Assembly (NCBI RefSeq): GCF_018691265.1
Contig: NW_024881261.1
Coordinates: 24,825,374-24,889,373, forward strand
DNA: 64,000 nucleotides
Direction of reading: 5' to 3'
DNA from: Tyto alba
Lineage: Eukaryota; Chordata; Aves; Strigiformes; Tytonidae
A program made the translations under genes and the position numbers. The notes beneath the pieces were generated by a model. That model was not told where the DNA came from and ran no database searches. It was given only the letters and a program-made list of their open reading frames with translations. Shown here one piece after another: positions 36,860-50,900 of this stretch (the stretch's first letter is position 1; every line of letters begins with the position of its first letter).

Positions 36860-39800
36860 TATTTAATACATTACAAGGTTGTCAATATTTAATGTATGAA
36901 AATTCTTTCGTATAGAAAGTGTTAATATATATGTAAAAGGGTATATGATAGTAACAGACACGGTGTTTTAACTGTATATTAATGATAGAATTGTAATCTC
37001 TTTCTTTTGTCATTGTTGCTGGGTTACAAGACAATGCAAATCTTGTGTTGAACCTCTGAGTTCTGTGTATATGCATGTATATGTGTGCATACAAACACAT
37101 ACACACATATATGAACACTTCTAATCTACCAATAGAAGGTTTGTAAAAATCAAGAAGACTGTCTATATGTGGAGCTCATGAGTGGACCAAGTTAACACTG
37201 GGTGTGTGTCAGTCTACACCAGAAAAAATCCTTCTAAGAATTTTTCAAAATGCTTCTACTGTTAATGTTGCCACTGAATCCCCCCTCTAGCCCACTGACA
37301 CTGCAGGAAGGTTGCTAGCTAAGGTGAGAGGATTGGCCGTCCTGACTGAAAACTCTGTCCCCATTCTAGTATATAAAGCAGCTTTATAGGTGATATATGC
37401 TCAGAAGTCAGAGAAACATGTATTTCTTTAAATAAAATCCTTAAAGTATGTGGTGTTGCCAAATGAAGAAATTGATACTACATATTAATGTGCACAACCC
37501 GTTCAATTTTAATATGATGGGGCAGCAGTCTAAAATAGTGGATCTGAATGGGAGCTAAAATTGCTGATCAAATGGTAATTTAGAGTAACGTGTTTTAGGA
37601 GTTCAGAATGCTTGATAAGGAGAGCACAATACAACAAAGATCTTTCTTCATGCACTTACACTGTCAGATTTGCTTTTTGAAGGCAGACTAGTCATAGTAC
37701 ATAAACTATATTTGTGTTCATCTTCACAAAATTGCTATCACGGGGTTTTTGTGCTTAGGAAAAGAAGTGTTGAACTCAGCACAGTTAACGTGCAGCTTTC
37801 AAGTGTTTATAATAAGGACCTTGTATTTTTGTTGAATAATTGCATCTCAGAGTAGTACTATGTTTTGTGATTTTCCATTTGTGTGTTTTTACAGTGAGTG
37901 AAAAAGGTACCTGGGTCTTCACCCACTGCTGTTTAGTTTCAGGTTTCCAGGCCTGTAACATACTGGCAAGTCAGACTTTCTTACCATTGCAGTATGTGCT
38001 GACCTGAAACAGAGCATCCTTACTCCAGCGTATTGCTGAAATTCTGTATTTGCAATATATAGATTAAAACTTGGGTGTAAAATTATGTACTGTATGTGCA
38101 CAACAGACAGCTTTCCCAATATTTTTTTCTTTTATTCCAGAACTGAATTCTTTTCAGGGGAACAAGTGGTTCTCTTACATCTTCTCCCATAGTGTTGAAT
38201 ACATTACTGCACTAAAATTTCTGTTTTACAAGGCTGTCTTTTCCTGGACAGATCTACCTCTTCTATGTATGTGTGCCCATTGCAGCATCATTTTTGACTG
38301 TGCGCTCTAGCACTATCCCAGTTGAAAGTTAGCTCTTTCTTTTAGAGTCTCAAAAGAATTCTTCACAGAGTTGCAATGGATGATGCTTGTGAAATGCAGG
38401 AGGTTTCCCCTTGCCATGTGATCTTAGTCTTCTGTTTGACAGACAGAGTACTCCATACCACTACTGATTTACAAGAAGGAAATAAATTTGCCTTGTTTTG
38501 CATGTACGTTGCTTGCAGACCTGTCTTGTGGGTGAAGTCACTGCTGCTAACACCTTTTTGTTAGCTAGTTAGCAACTTGCAAGAGTTGCCTACTTTGAGG
38601 AAGCTACATGTTCCAGAACTTTCACTTTTTCTGATTTAGTGTAATGGATTCTTGGAGAGTTGGTAGGGAAAAAAGCTGGGAAGTAAATAAGAAATAAGTT
38701 TATTTCAGTGTTGTTTAATTGGCATAGCTGTATCAGCAGAGTGCTTCAGGCAAGACCTGGTTCTAGGGAAGAAACCTGTCTTCGGAGTAGAACCTACTTC
38801 ATCTGGAAGCTGCCAAATGACTGTACTCATAAAAGCTGCACTCTAGAAAATACAGGATTGGTGTGTCTTGTTGCACTCTGGCCTATATGGTCTCCTAGCA
38901 GTGGACAAAATATAACTAAATTTTTACTAACGTTGTAAGAATCTGTGTGATACAAGTAGAAACAGGACTTCTAAATGTATAAAATCTTTAATGTTAGATC
39001 ACTGTCTATGTCTTTTATAAGCTGTTTAATTTGTCCATCAGGCAGGCTAGCTGATGGAAACAAACCCTGTTTATATACAATATGGTAAATAGAAAGAATG
39101 GACTTGGCAGTTATCTGTAGTGCTGAGGGTGATCCTAATAGAGCCTGTTCTGTAGAGACTGACACCTTCAGCAGTAAGCAAACTGACTAATGTAGTAAAG
39201 GCCTATGACACTGATTTTCTTCCTCTTCCCTTTACTTTTAATACTTATCTATATTAAAGCTATGTATTTCCAGCATTGCTTATGACCTATGTAGTCATAT
39301 AGGTCAACTCTTCATAGTGAAGCTCTGGGGTACTCATTGATCAAAAGTTGTTGTTTTGAGCTTTGTGGACTAGGGAGGGAGTTTGTAAGAAAATAGAAGT
39401 TAGCATTATAGTTTTGTTTTCTTCATAACTTCGGTTGAGTAATTTAAACTCTTGGTAGATTTTTTCCCTATCTACTAAATAAGAATAAATAAGCTTAATT
39501 AAGCAGTGTTTAAAGCTTTTAAGTAGCATGTGTAGAAACACTCGAATGTGGGGTTCTATTGATTAACTTCTTAATAAATCAGTTTTGTGCTCTTTTTCAT
39601 TTCCATGCAAGAATAGCAGCTCCTAGTTCCTGAGCAGCTTGGAATCCTGTCCTTTGGATTGTTGATACGTTCTTCTGTCACTGTGTCAGTGTTGCCATGT
39701 GCCAATTCCCTAATCTCCTATGCAGGACAAAATGAGTGGGAACTACTTAAGAGTTCTAGTATTTTCCTTCTATCAGTAGTCAGGAGGCTGCTGTTTGAAA

Positions 39801-42403
39801 GCTCAGTCAGTCTCCACCAAAAGCAGCTGGGCCTCAGGAAATTAATTTTTTTCCTGTCTATTTGCACAAGTCTCAGACTCCAAGAGAAATACCCATCTCC
39901 AGGACCCAGAAAACCTTGTTAGAATACAGTTCTGCATGTAAATCAGCTGCAAATCCTCTTCCAGTTTACAGCAGTCATCAAACTATCATGCAGGATACAA
40001 GAAAGAAAATAACCTGTACCTTGTCTGAGGGAAACTCTGGTAGACATTTGTGGTATTTTAGAGTATCATTTGGTACAGAAGTCCTGTCGGTAAGGCTAAT
40101 GCTAAAAAATGCACCTCTGCCATAGAGATGAGAAAGTTCCTCTTTCTCCATCAGGGTAAGTGAAAGGGCGAGACCATGTGTCTGAAAGGCAGGTTTGTCA
40201 GACACAAGGCTGGGCAAACTGTTGCCTGTCTGGATTGTGAATTGGATTGCAGTAGACAGTAAGGTGCTCTGAAAAGGTGCATTTGAAGGTCTCTGCAAGG
40301 TAGATGGAAAGTTCTGAGGGACCCTGTCCAAGAATTTTTCTTCTTTAAACCCACATTGTGACTGCTCGTTTATTCTTGAAGTGTCAAATGACTTCCCTTG
40401 AGTTTCCTTTTATTTGTGTTTTCTGGTTTGATTTTTTTTTCCTAATCCAGGTGTAGGGATACTTAACTTGCTCTAAGTCCCAGAGTTTGTGTATCTCTAC
40501 CATGAATATCACTCACATTGTGATGTCTAATTTCTTTTTAACAGTAGTCTCGTTGTTTACTGTGTTCTGCTGTGTTGAGGATTTGAAGAGAAGGTATTTA
40601 TTACACAGATAAATAAAAATGATAGGTCAAAAGCATTGCATGATGGGTGCCTGCAGCCTTGGCTACAGTTACTGTTTAGAGATGAATGATTTACTGGGTT
40701 TTGGGCCCCAAAAGGAAATGAAGGAATAGGAAAGCCTTCACACTAGACATGCTAAGCCTGTAAAGAGCTGTTTAAATAGTTTAAAGTTGTGCTCAGCTCT
40801 GGTTTGTAGCGTATACTTGCAGTTCTCAGTGGGACGTTTCTGCACTGTGTTCTGGTTTTTTTAAAGTATCCAAGACCTCTACAGTCCATACTGCCCCAAA
40901 GTTACAAAGTGTTTGTCAGCTGATAAAGACTAAGAAAACTCCTGTGCTCTCAGTGACTAGGTGGTTCCTTTCAGGCATTGAGACAGTAAATAGCTCTTAC
41001 CTGATACACTGAATTAGGCAAAATTCTGTTGGGAAAGGTGGTGACTTGACCTTTTTGTAGATGCAAAAAAGGTAAACATGGCTTAATTGTGATCACCCTC
41101 TACAGTATATTTTAAGAATATCAAATGCTGCTGAGTTGATAAAACTCTGATTATGTCAACACACTATTTGATACAAATAGAGTAAATTTAAGAAATTAAG
41201 GCAGAAAAGTAGATCTGGTGTCCCCATTTGTGTATTTGGACTACTTCTGTCAACAGATACAATTAGTAGCAACTATTGGAGCACAGTAATGTATTAGGAT
41301 GACTAAAGGAGAAAACATTTGTTAGTGGTAAATATAAACAGTGGTCTCTGGAAGCACAGCAACAGCTTTTTCCTGGTTAGTCAGGTCACTGTGAGATATT
41401 TTTTAAAGGCTTCACCTGTGTCTTTTGCCTTTTTAATCAAAGCTAAAATTTCATTAAATTGGTTATAATCCATGATTATTTAGGGGGGTTATTAGGGCTG
41501 CATAAGTTCAGTGTTGAACTTTCTCTTAGCCATATAAAGAACATCCTGTTTTTCTTGTTTGTTGTAGCCATTAATTTTTCAAAGTGCAGGAAAATAAGTC
41601 ACAACGCATAATTTTCTCAGTCTTTTTGTGGACTAGAAAATTGACTTGCATACTATATGTATAAGACCTTTTAAAATTCGTGCAGTTGAAGCATTTAGGA
41701 AAAACTAAGTTAAAACTGAAACTGCTAAAATGTCATGTATATTTATCTCCTTCAGTTGTTGCCCATTATAGCTGCTTATGCATCTGACCTTTTCGAGGGT
41801 CTTGCTTTGTTTCCAGTTTGCATGGTCTGCTGCAAAGTCCATTGTGAAGGCTGGGTAGTTGATCCTCATCTGGAGGCTGTCTAAAGGCTGTGCTGCCCTA
41901 GATTATTACTGTGAAAGAAGAAACAGAGATTCCGGGAAACAGCACAAAAAAAGCAAACTCCTGTGAAATCCTTCAGGACTCTGGCACTAAACAATTCATC
42001 TATGCTGCTGCTATCTTGATGTTTTTCCTGTAGAATTTCTTCAGTAATGCCTAGCTGTACTCTTTTAAAGGCCATGTGCTTGGGTTAGGATCAGGATTTT
42101 GGGGGTACTTGGCTAGAAAAAAGTATGTTTTAAGTTATGTCTGCTTCTGTGCTGTAAAAGCTTTTTTATGAAGGGGAAAACTTATTTGTTGATGTAACAG
42201 ATTTCTGCTAAGGCTGGAACATTCTAAGATGATGGATTTTAAATTTGGCTTTTTTTCTTTCTCATCGTGATAGCATTTGAAATGACTTTGTTTTTCCTTC
42301 CAAATAACAAATGATCCTTGTGACTGTGTAACTAACTATACCTTCCCCTCCTCTCCTTTTATGGAGTTTCTTTTCCAGTAGCACAACCCTGCCAGGAACA
42401 ATA
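36860..42403. other. Intergenic region between KAT6B and DUSP29
   Basis: No gene recognised between the two convergent genes. It contains TATG/ACAC-type simple repeats at about 37065-37115. The low-numbered end of DUSP29, its 3' UTR, must run into the right side, but I could not assign a poly-A signal. Confidence 0.6.
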
Positions 42404-42651
42404 CTAGATTGTGGTGCTGTTCTTGTTGTCATCAGATGGTAGGCTGTTTTTGGTGTTCCTCCTCTGCAGTGCCAGTGCTATGTCCAGTTCTCTCAGTTGC
42501 TTCAGGAAGCCCCTGTTTGGCAAGATGCATCGGTGTCTTGATACTTGCTCAATGGCATCCACTACTGTCATGTTCTTGTAAATCATCAGGTAAGCCAAGA
42601 CCAGTGTGGCTGACCGACTGCGACCCATAGCACAGTGAACCAGAACCTTGT
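42404..42651 (-). CDS. DUSP29: DUSP29 (DUPD1) terminal coding exon with active site
   Basis: The third coding exon, entered after TTTCTGCAG in phase 1. It holds the phosphatase loop [12 protein letters not shown], an exact HCxxGxxR signature with catalytic Cys, and then [37 protein letters not shown] and a short polar tail. DUSP29 is an atypical dual-specificity phosphatase that removes phosphate from phosphotyrosine and phosphoserine/threonine. It is known mainly from skeletal muscle, with links to MAPK and AMPK signalling. The general acid Asp lies in the preceding exon. Stop at 42404-42406. DUSP13 is the nearest alternative, but the exon 1 text and the synteny favour DUSP29. Confidence 0.93.
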
Positions 42652-45600
42652 CTGCAGAAACAAAGAGAAACGATACAGAGATAACATTGGGTAATCTCTT
42701 TTTTTGAAGGTTTCTGTAGTGCTCTTGTTATGTTCGGTGGCTTGACTACCCTTACCAGCATTTTTATAAGGTCCAGCTTTTTACAGGTGGGGAAACAGGC
42801 TGTAAATCTTACTGTAGTAACTGAACACCATCTATATCCGAGATTATCCATTTAATCCCAAAGACTGGCTATCTTTCAATTTATTTGTGAAAAAAGGTTG
42901 CAGAGAAGGCCTGGGGCTGCAGCCTTGCATTAAGTAGCATAGCAATCCCTGCTGAAGCCTAATTTTACATGCCTCACAAGCAGCATGTGTGTAATTCTGG
43001 TTTTGGTTATAATGACCAAAGCACAGGGCTGTGGGAGGGTTCGGTATGCTATCAAACCATCCATCCATGAGGAGAAACCGGATGCATGGAGGTACCTTTC
43101 TCAGTTCTACCAGCTAGACATAAAAGCTAACAATTTGATTTCCGTTGTTCTGACAATATCCTTCAATATCTAGATTGCATCTCTTTATGCCCAAATAGTT
43201 CATTTGTAATATATAGTTAACAAGTGTTTTTAAGGCTCAGTGGTATTTTTGAGGACAGAGGATAAGAAGGGCCATAGAAGTTAATAAGCATATAACCAGG
43301 CGGATAGAAAGAAACCATCTCTTAAATGGTAGCAGGGCTTTAGAAATCTCTGGCCAGTCAGCCTGTAATGTTGAATGAAAGTAGCATTTCACCACTACCA
43401 CCACCTTTAAGTGTTTTATGTGATCATCTACTTCCAGTAGTGGTCCGTCTTGTATACCGTGAATGCAGAGTCTCTGCTAATAGTTTTAATCTCTGAATAA
43501 ATGTGCCTCAAGATTTAACTTTGTGACATTGCTTGGTTTAACTTCGGGCTTTCAGAGGCAAAAAGTCCTTGACTTGAGGTACTAGCAAGAACATAAGCCA
43601 AAGTGGGACCTTCCTCATTTGCTGTGTCTGTGGGGGATGTGGAGGAAGAGAACAGTAAGTGGGTTCAGGTCTGATTGACAGGTTTTGAGACACTTCAGAA
43701 TATTTCCAAAAATGATTCAGAGACCTTGAGGGGGTCTTGCAAAGGGTTGAACTGCTGAAGAAAGTAGATTTGGAGCACTCTCTCTAACACCCTGCTAAAC
43801 TGAATTGCCACAGAAAAAAAAAAAAAAAAACAAACCAAGAATCCTATCAGGGCCAATAATAGTTTATCTCTGTCAACTGTGCCTAGTGAGAAGTGTTGGG
43901 TGCAAAGCCATGACTCCTGCTGATTAACTCCTTTGCTTCCAGGCACAAGGGGATGTCTTGGCGCAAGTAGCATTACTGTGTAATGGATGCATCAAGAACT
44001 GCCAACACTAGAGGATTAATGGTTATAGTCTGCATCCTAATCCCAGTAGATAGTCTTAGAGGCATCTTGGCAAAATTCCAGTCTCTCTGATAACTAAAAG
44101 TGCCTCTTCCTCTCCTGGATAATAATAATCTCTTTCTATTATTACTGCAAATATTTGAAATGGATAAAAACTCTCATTTGTTCAGCACTTCATGCTTCTC
44201 TTTAAAGCCTCCCACCTTTTAAATGGGTTGCTGTTGAGGTGGTAAAATACATGATAGGACAAGTAAGGCTTTACTTCATGTGGGTGGTAAATGCAGGGGA
44301 CCTAGGAGAAAATGTACGGTTTTATGTTATGTTAACAAAGGCAAAAAATGGCTGTACAATTTTCTGAAATGCCCCTTGCTTGTTACAGAAATGAAGTTTG
44401 TCCTTTCCTGAGTGTGAGTATTCAAGATCTGATGGCCTGGTACTATTCTGCAGAGCCACATCCCTTCCATACTATTTTGTAGTCTCTTCAGTTCTGATGT
44501 AAGGACCACTCTGAACCCTCTTTCATCAGGAGGGAGTCAGCTCTTGCAGTCTTGGATTCTGAACACTTATATCCTTCAAGGTGTGGCTGAATATACAATA
44601 TCAGTGTAGAGCCAGAGGTCTACTGAGTGGTGACAGGTCCCTGAACTATTTTGGTCACTTGATGGGCTTCTCTTTCTTGAAAAATCTGTCTAGACAGCAC
44701 AGCCAGAGTCAGATGGAGTGATAAATGTTGAGGTGTGTTTGGTCAAATGCCTTGGGTCTTTGTCCCATACATTTCTTCTCACATTGCTTTTTTTTAATCT
44801 CTCTAATGTATTTTCTCCCATGACATTGTCGCATGAAAAGAAAATGTTATTCCCCTCTACTTTGCATTCTGAGGAACTAAGACACCATGGAAATGAGTAC
44901 TAAAGCTGTAGCATAGTAGAGAACTTAAAAACCTCTTAGAATTATGTCTCTCTTTCAGGTTAATCAGGCCTCGCTGGTATAAATTTTAAGCTGTTCTATG
45001 ATCTGAATTGCATGTGTTGGGACATCTTTATGCACAGATGAATGATAGCATACTTAATTGTGAACAGTTCGAGTTTGCCTCCAAAACTTACTCTTAGAAC
45101 TAAGCTGCTTTCACTGTCCTTGGGTCACTCTGCCCATGCTTAAACTGCAAATTCTGCTCTGATCAGGGAGGTTCTTCACCATGACAAAGAATTTGAAGGT
45201 TAGGTCTGAATTACTGCATTAGGACTGTGATTTGGCAGCATCCAAATTGCCAGGCTTTCTGGCCTGTTGCAGAATGAGGGAGGCTTCTTCATTTGCATGA
45301 CAACTTGTTTCAACAACATTGACTATTGAGCATCTTCCTAGCGAAAAGCATTGTATGAAGACATCTATTCAAAGAATTTGATCACTTGGCTGGCTGAAGG
45401 TCCCTCCCCAAACAATGTGATACAGCCAACATAAATTCAGTAATATATACATTCCAGTCACAAAAGTGGCAACTTTTTTCTTTTTCTGCTTTTCCCTCTA
45501 TTTGCATTTTCTTAGTTCTAACGCAAAGTAAGAAATGAGTGTAATTTGTGTTACTGATGAGAAGTATTTAGCACCAGATTCTGAAGTCACATATTATTAC

Positions 45601-47687
45601 CACTGGAGATAGGTACTTGGTTACTTACTATAATTCCTAATCAATCAGGAAGATGCACGCAAATAGTCCTTCAATTAGGCACTTGAAATACAGAGCACCT
45701 TTCTACACTAGATGTGCATTCACAAATACTGTGTTTATGTTGTAGGAGGAGAGCACTAGTTACACTAGTTTTTTTCTCCTGTAAGTGTAAGAGATGTCAG
45801 TCCACTCTTTGGTCTAGATTTTGGAGTCATTCCGTTGTTCTGTAAATGTATATTGGAAAGTTACTGCGAGGCATTCAACCTCAGTGTCTTCATGGGCCAT
45901 GCATATTTGCTTTTATGCATATCTTTGGCTGGGATAGCAGATGTACACTTAGTGTACTTTCCCTCCTGAGAAAGTTAAGAGCTTGCTCTTTTTCTTCACA
46001 AGTATAATGGTAATTCTTTATTTTTATTGGTTTCTGTCAGAAAAGATCCTAGCTATCTTGTTTAAAAACTATGTGAATGTGGCAAGCAGTGCACAGCTAC
46101 AGAAATTATTGCAGTTGGTAGTACCCACTTAAGTGCAGATATTGTTTTGTTTTGTTTTGTTTTGTTTTGTAGGAGTTCATCCAGTCACTTTGATCTAGTG
46201 GTTCGGTGTTGGACTGGTGCTTGATAGTGTCTCAGAACTTCCTGGACTTAGATGTGGTTTGAAACAAAAAGGTTAATACTTTCCCCCCCGCCCCCATCCT
46301 ATCCTTCCCTGCCCCAGTATTTACTGGGATGCAAGGGTTTTTTTCTAGCCTTTGCTGCTTCCCTTGTGCTTGTTTCTTTACCTCAGTGCGGCAGACAAAG
46401 ATCTTACAGGAACAGGAGGTTGGTGGGAGTGAGGAATTCTGCATTTCTTATTTCAGCTACTCCAGTGTGATACTGACCTCTGGCCTCCAGCCATGGCTAG
46501 ACACAGGTGCGTGTTAGTTATCCACTCCTTCCCAAAGGCAGTGCTTCAGACAGACTTTTTTGAAATGCCAGGTGCCCTTCTTCACAAGCAAGTAAGCTCC
46601 GGAAGCAGTTTCTCCTACTATTAAGACTTTGATTTTTAAAACTGAACTGCTTTCAAGACTTTCTCCTGGGCAAGGAGAAGGGACTGTTGCTGTAGACTGT
46701 GTTTGCTGAAAGGGTGAAATTGTAAAGACCTGGCTGGCGTATGGGGGCAAGCCAGGTAGTAGCTGGCTACAGCTGAGCTAAACAGCCAAGAACAGAAGCT
46801 GACATGAGGCTATAAACTTGCTGTGAGCCCCTCTGATACTAAGGTCTTTGTAGGTCAGCAGGAAAGTCTTAAGTTTCTCATCTGGTTTCTGGTAAAATAT
46901 CCTGTATTTAAAAAAAAAAAAAGGCATGTAGGAGGAAGGAGTAGTGGTAATACTGAAAGCCAGTGTGAGGCCTATGCTGTAGCACTTCACATCACTGTAA
47001 AGCTTTCTGATAGAACACTACTAGAGGTCAGCAAATAAGGAATTGTGGTAATCAAGCTGAGAAATTACAGAGGCTTTAATGAAATGTTGCTAGTTCTCTC
47101 TCTGCTGTCAGAGTTGTTTGAGCCCACTGCTGCTTAGAAGATGGTGGATGTTACAGCCTGGGGTAGATCTGATGTCCAGGTAGGAAGGTGGATTTTATAT
47201 TTGTAGAGTGAATCTAATGCTGTAGAGCATGAAGCTGTGGAGTGACAGCCTGGAATCTCTGCAGAGCACTCGTATTCCACTCCCACCACTACGCAACCAG
47301 TATTCATTCAACCTTTCTCAATAGGGGCTAATTTGAGGAAAAGACAGCTAATTCATGGAACCTATGTAATGTCTGATGTGTTTATGAATGAGTCAACAAT
47401 AAAGAAACCTCTATCAGACAGGAGACCTTAATGCAAGCTGTGATGTGGACTTTGATAAACATGCTTGGTAAGGGGTCCTTGGGCTGAAACCAGCTCTGCA
47501 GTGAAAAAGGTCCTAGTTACATCACCACCTTCTCATAAACTAGTTCCCTGCCACTAGTTTTATATTTTCTTTTAAACTGTATTGGACTTGTTTCATTTCC
47601 ACAAGGTTGAATGCCGTGGAACTATGCTTATAATCAGACGGAGTAAATACTTGTACTGTGCTTAACCATTTTCGGTACCCTCCTTAC
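42652..47687. other. DUSP29: DUSP29 intron 2
   Basis: About 5.0 kb, read on the minus strand from GTAAGG (47687) to TTTCTGCAG (42652). It contains an A run at 43814-43830, a (TTTTG)n array at 46142-46170 and an A run at about 46910-46922. No other gene was seen. Confidence 0.85.
46142..46170 (+). repeat. (TTTTG)n simple repeat
   Basis: Five to six perfect TTTTG units in DUSP29 intron 2. Confidence 0.95.
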
Positions 47688-47908
47688 TTCTTTCATCCTG
47701 AAGAGCATTATCAATGAATTTAGAAGCTGAATAAAAGAACTGGCTGAGCTTGAAAGTGGGGAGATCATCTGCTTCCACTCCATGGTACTCCACAGTCATG
47801 TCATGATAATATTCTGGTCCTGTGTCCACGTTCCGCTGACCATGAGCCGCGTTGAGGATGTGGGTGAAGCCTGCCTTCTCAAGGCTGTAGCGATCTAATG
47901 CAGTTTTC
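47688..47908 (-). CDS. DUSP29: DUSP29 (DUPD1) middle coding exon
   Basis: 221-bp exon between acceptor TTGTTTTAACAG and donor A/GTAAGG. It takes one base to complete a Glu codon and leaves one base (A) for the Asn codon shared with the last exon. It encodes [32 protein letters not shown], then [12 protein letters not shown] and [10 protein letters not shown]. The Asp in the EADDLPTF loop is the expected general acid of DSPs. Compared with the mammalian protein as I recall it, the changes are conservative. All three junctions agree in phase, which supports a working gene. Confidence 0.93.
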
Positions 47909-50900
47909 CTGTTAAAACAAGAGCTGTCATGTAAACGAAGAAGCTTCTTATCCAGCAAGCTAGGAAAAAAAAAATTGATTTGGTGTGTTCTAAATGAAAC
48001 TGATAATGCTTCAGTAATGCATCATATACCATTGTAAAGATATTAAGATACTGTCATTCAGAGTGAACAATCCTTCTGGAGTTCGTAACTATCTCTCCCA
48101 GGTCCTTAGAGCACCTTAAAAATGAGTTTATTTTCCTGGCATCTTAGTAATGTAGGCAATACTGGCTTCTACCCATGTTATACAAGAAGAAACTTGAGAT
48201 ACAGAAAGAAATAGAATGAATTATTTAAAGCTGTAAAAGAAAATCAGTGGCAGAACTTCGAAAGGACCCATCAATGCTGCTTTCCCCTTCTGTCCCATCA
48301 GTTGATACTGCAGAACTAAGTCAGTGATACCCAAGTAGTAAGATCATCTGGGATTCAAAAAGAAGCTGTTAATCCCTAAAAGAAGTTACTGAGTTTTTTC
48401 TCCATTTCTATTTTTAAAAATAAAAATAATTTTTAAGAAATCGCCCTTCTATAGTCACAGCTCCCTATCAGGTTTCCTTTTACCGTCATGTTTGGTTAAA
48501 TCGGATGTCTACAGCAAAAAGAATTAGATAGGGAAATTGGGTATTAGTCTTCAGTGAAAGCTGAAAGTTATACATTTAGCCCAATATTCTAATTTATTCT
48601 TGTCCTCCCTTCCCTTGGACAAAGGAAGTCAGGAGAGGAAATTTTAGGGTTTTGTGTGTCAAATACCCACTCTTAAGTGCTTGCCAGCAGCCTAAATTTC
48701 CTCAAAAAGTACAGAGTTTGTGGACAGGCATGTAAAAACTTTTTTGTTCCGTTACAGAAAGCTTTTACTTTTAGAAAGTTTTGTTCTGGAAAAGCTGTCA
48801 AGTTTCATTTCTGCCTAGGAAGACTACTGAGCTTTTTACAAAAAAATTACATAGGCTTTATTCTGTTAATATATTTTCATATAACTACTACTGCCATAAA
48901 TGAATTAGTGCATGATTTGAAACAGCTTTTTCCAGCCAAAAGTACCTCTCGCCATGAATGTTTCCTGAACATTTCGATGTGTAAATGCAGCTGCTGTCAC
49001 ACTGGACATTGTGGTGGGCTACCTGTTGTGTTTCATAATTCTAGTGGTGGCAGCTCAGAATAGCTTGAAGTTGACTCCACCTTCCCAACCTCTGTCAAAG
49101 TCAAAATCCCCCTTGGAGCAGTCAAAAACCTAGTGATGGGAGCATTTAACTGCAATACGGATACTGAAGCTCTTACCTATACTCGCTCTTACTTAAATTG
49201 AGCACATGATAATTGGCTGTTCTGAGTAGATAATCCTCCCTGCAGAAATTCCTTTATGGACAGAAATGATAATGTCTTGACCTTACTGGCATTTTTGACA
49301 TGAAATAATGTCATAAGTCCCCTATGCGATGATTTTAAAAGTAAATAAAAACTCCAGCTAGTGTGCTTGTGCTTGCCTAATCTCAGTAGACTGGAGAACC
49401 GAGAAGCAGCAGAATCTTGCTGCTAGTGCTGTGACCTGCCACCTTCACCTTGGGTTAAATAATGCTCACTCTTTCCCTTTTGTATTCTTGTTGCAGTGAT
49501 AGACCTAGAAAAACGTTTATTTTTCTTCCTCCTTTTAGGAGATTTGTGCCTTAATAGTCTCTTCAGGTGCATATGCTCTATACAAAGGTTTTGATGGACT
49601 GTAGGTACTACCAAACTTGGGCTTCTGCAAGCACTGCTTAGGCTAATAAATAGCATTTGAATTAAGTTATGAAGTTGTTCGAGCAAGGACAATGTCAAAC
49701 AATAGGTTGCATGACAGTCATTACCATTTGACAGTTACATTCATCTGCAACCAGTTTTCCTGTTTCCTTGATTAGATTCTTGGGAGATTGCTGTTTGACA
49801 CAGTGGGTGCAATGGTTGCACTTAGAATCTTGTTCTGTGTTTTAGGATCTCATTTTTAAGTGTTCTGTGGCCCCAGTGTTTCAATAGATACTCTGAAAGA
49901 AGGGATACTGCCTTCCACAAAATGCATAAGCAGTTGGCTCAGTCTGGACAAGCTCCTAGGAAATTTCCCTTCTACCTCCCAGGCTTGCCTGTAGCTGCAT
50001 ACTGTGAATTTGAGGCCTGGGATGGAATTAGTCCTCCTCTTTATTTAATCAATTAAAGGCAAGGCAGTTAGGTGTTCATTTTGCATCACAACTTGCATTA
50101 GTCATTGTTTTGTCCTCGGCCTGTTGGAGGCTGGGAGCATGCATATTGTTACACTGTTAGCTCCCTCTGTTTCCCATGGCTTGGGCTGGAAATGGAATCA
50201 GAAGCAGCAATGTGTTGACCTTGAATGCTGTTGCAAAAAGCACATCATAAATGTGCAGATGTAACTAAATCATCTTCTGTGAAATCTCTTTTTTTTTTTA
50301 AGTAAATTTTAAGCATACTACAGAAATACTTAAGGGATTATCTACTCCACTGTTTTTTGTACTGCAGATTTACACTCTGTTTTCCTCAATACTTGGTAGA
50401 CTGATTTTAAGATGTTATCTGCTTTTTAGTTGTACTTGATACGTAAACTGATTCAGCAATATCTTTTTGGACTGAATGTAACCTTGCCCAATATAATATT
50501 TTTCTTTATAATATGGATGCACATTTTCTTCTTTCTACTGACATTGCTAATCTAGAAAACTCCCAGAAAATGAATGCTCAATGTTCAACACTCAAATCTG
50601 TTAAGATCTCCATGTTTTCATGGAAATAGATACTCAAACTGTACTGTGTGAAGGTGTTGTAGAACCTGTTAGTTGAACCAAGACCTAAAATATTTGCCCT
50701 GGCTAAGTGGAGCATGGTCAGTGTATGTAGGTCGTATGGGTATGTGGCTTGTACATCTTCAGGCTGACCTACTGAATGTAATCAGTAAAGAGGATGTTGG
50801 GAACCTTTCTTTCAGCAGATACCCTGGACAGTATTATCTATGGAAAGCTTTTCTAAGGTTTCTAATAAGTAATGTATGGAGATGTGAGACCACCATTATT

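Noticed and set aside
46186..46240. tRNA-like or CR1-tail-like words (TAGTGGTTCGGTGTTGGACT)
   Set aside because: No cloverleaf could be completed and the CR1 resemblance is too short and weak.
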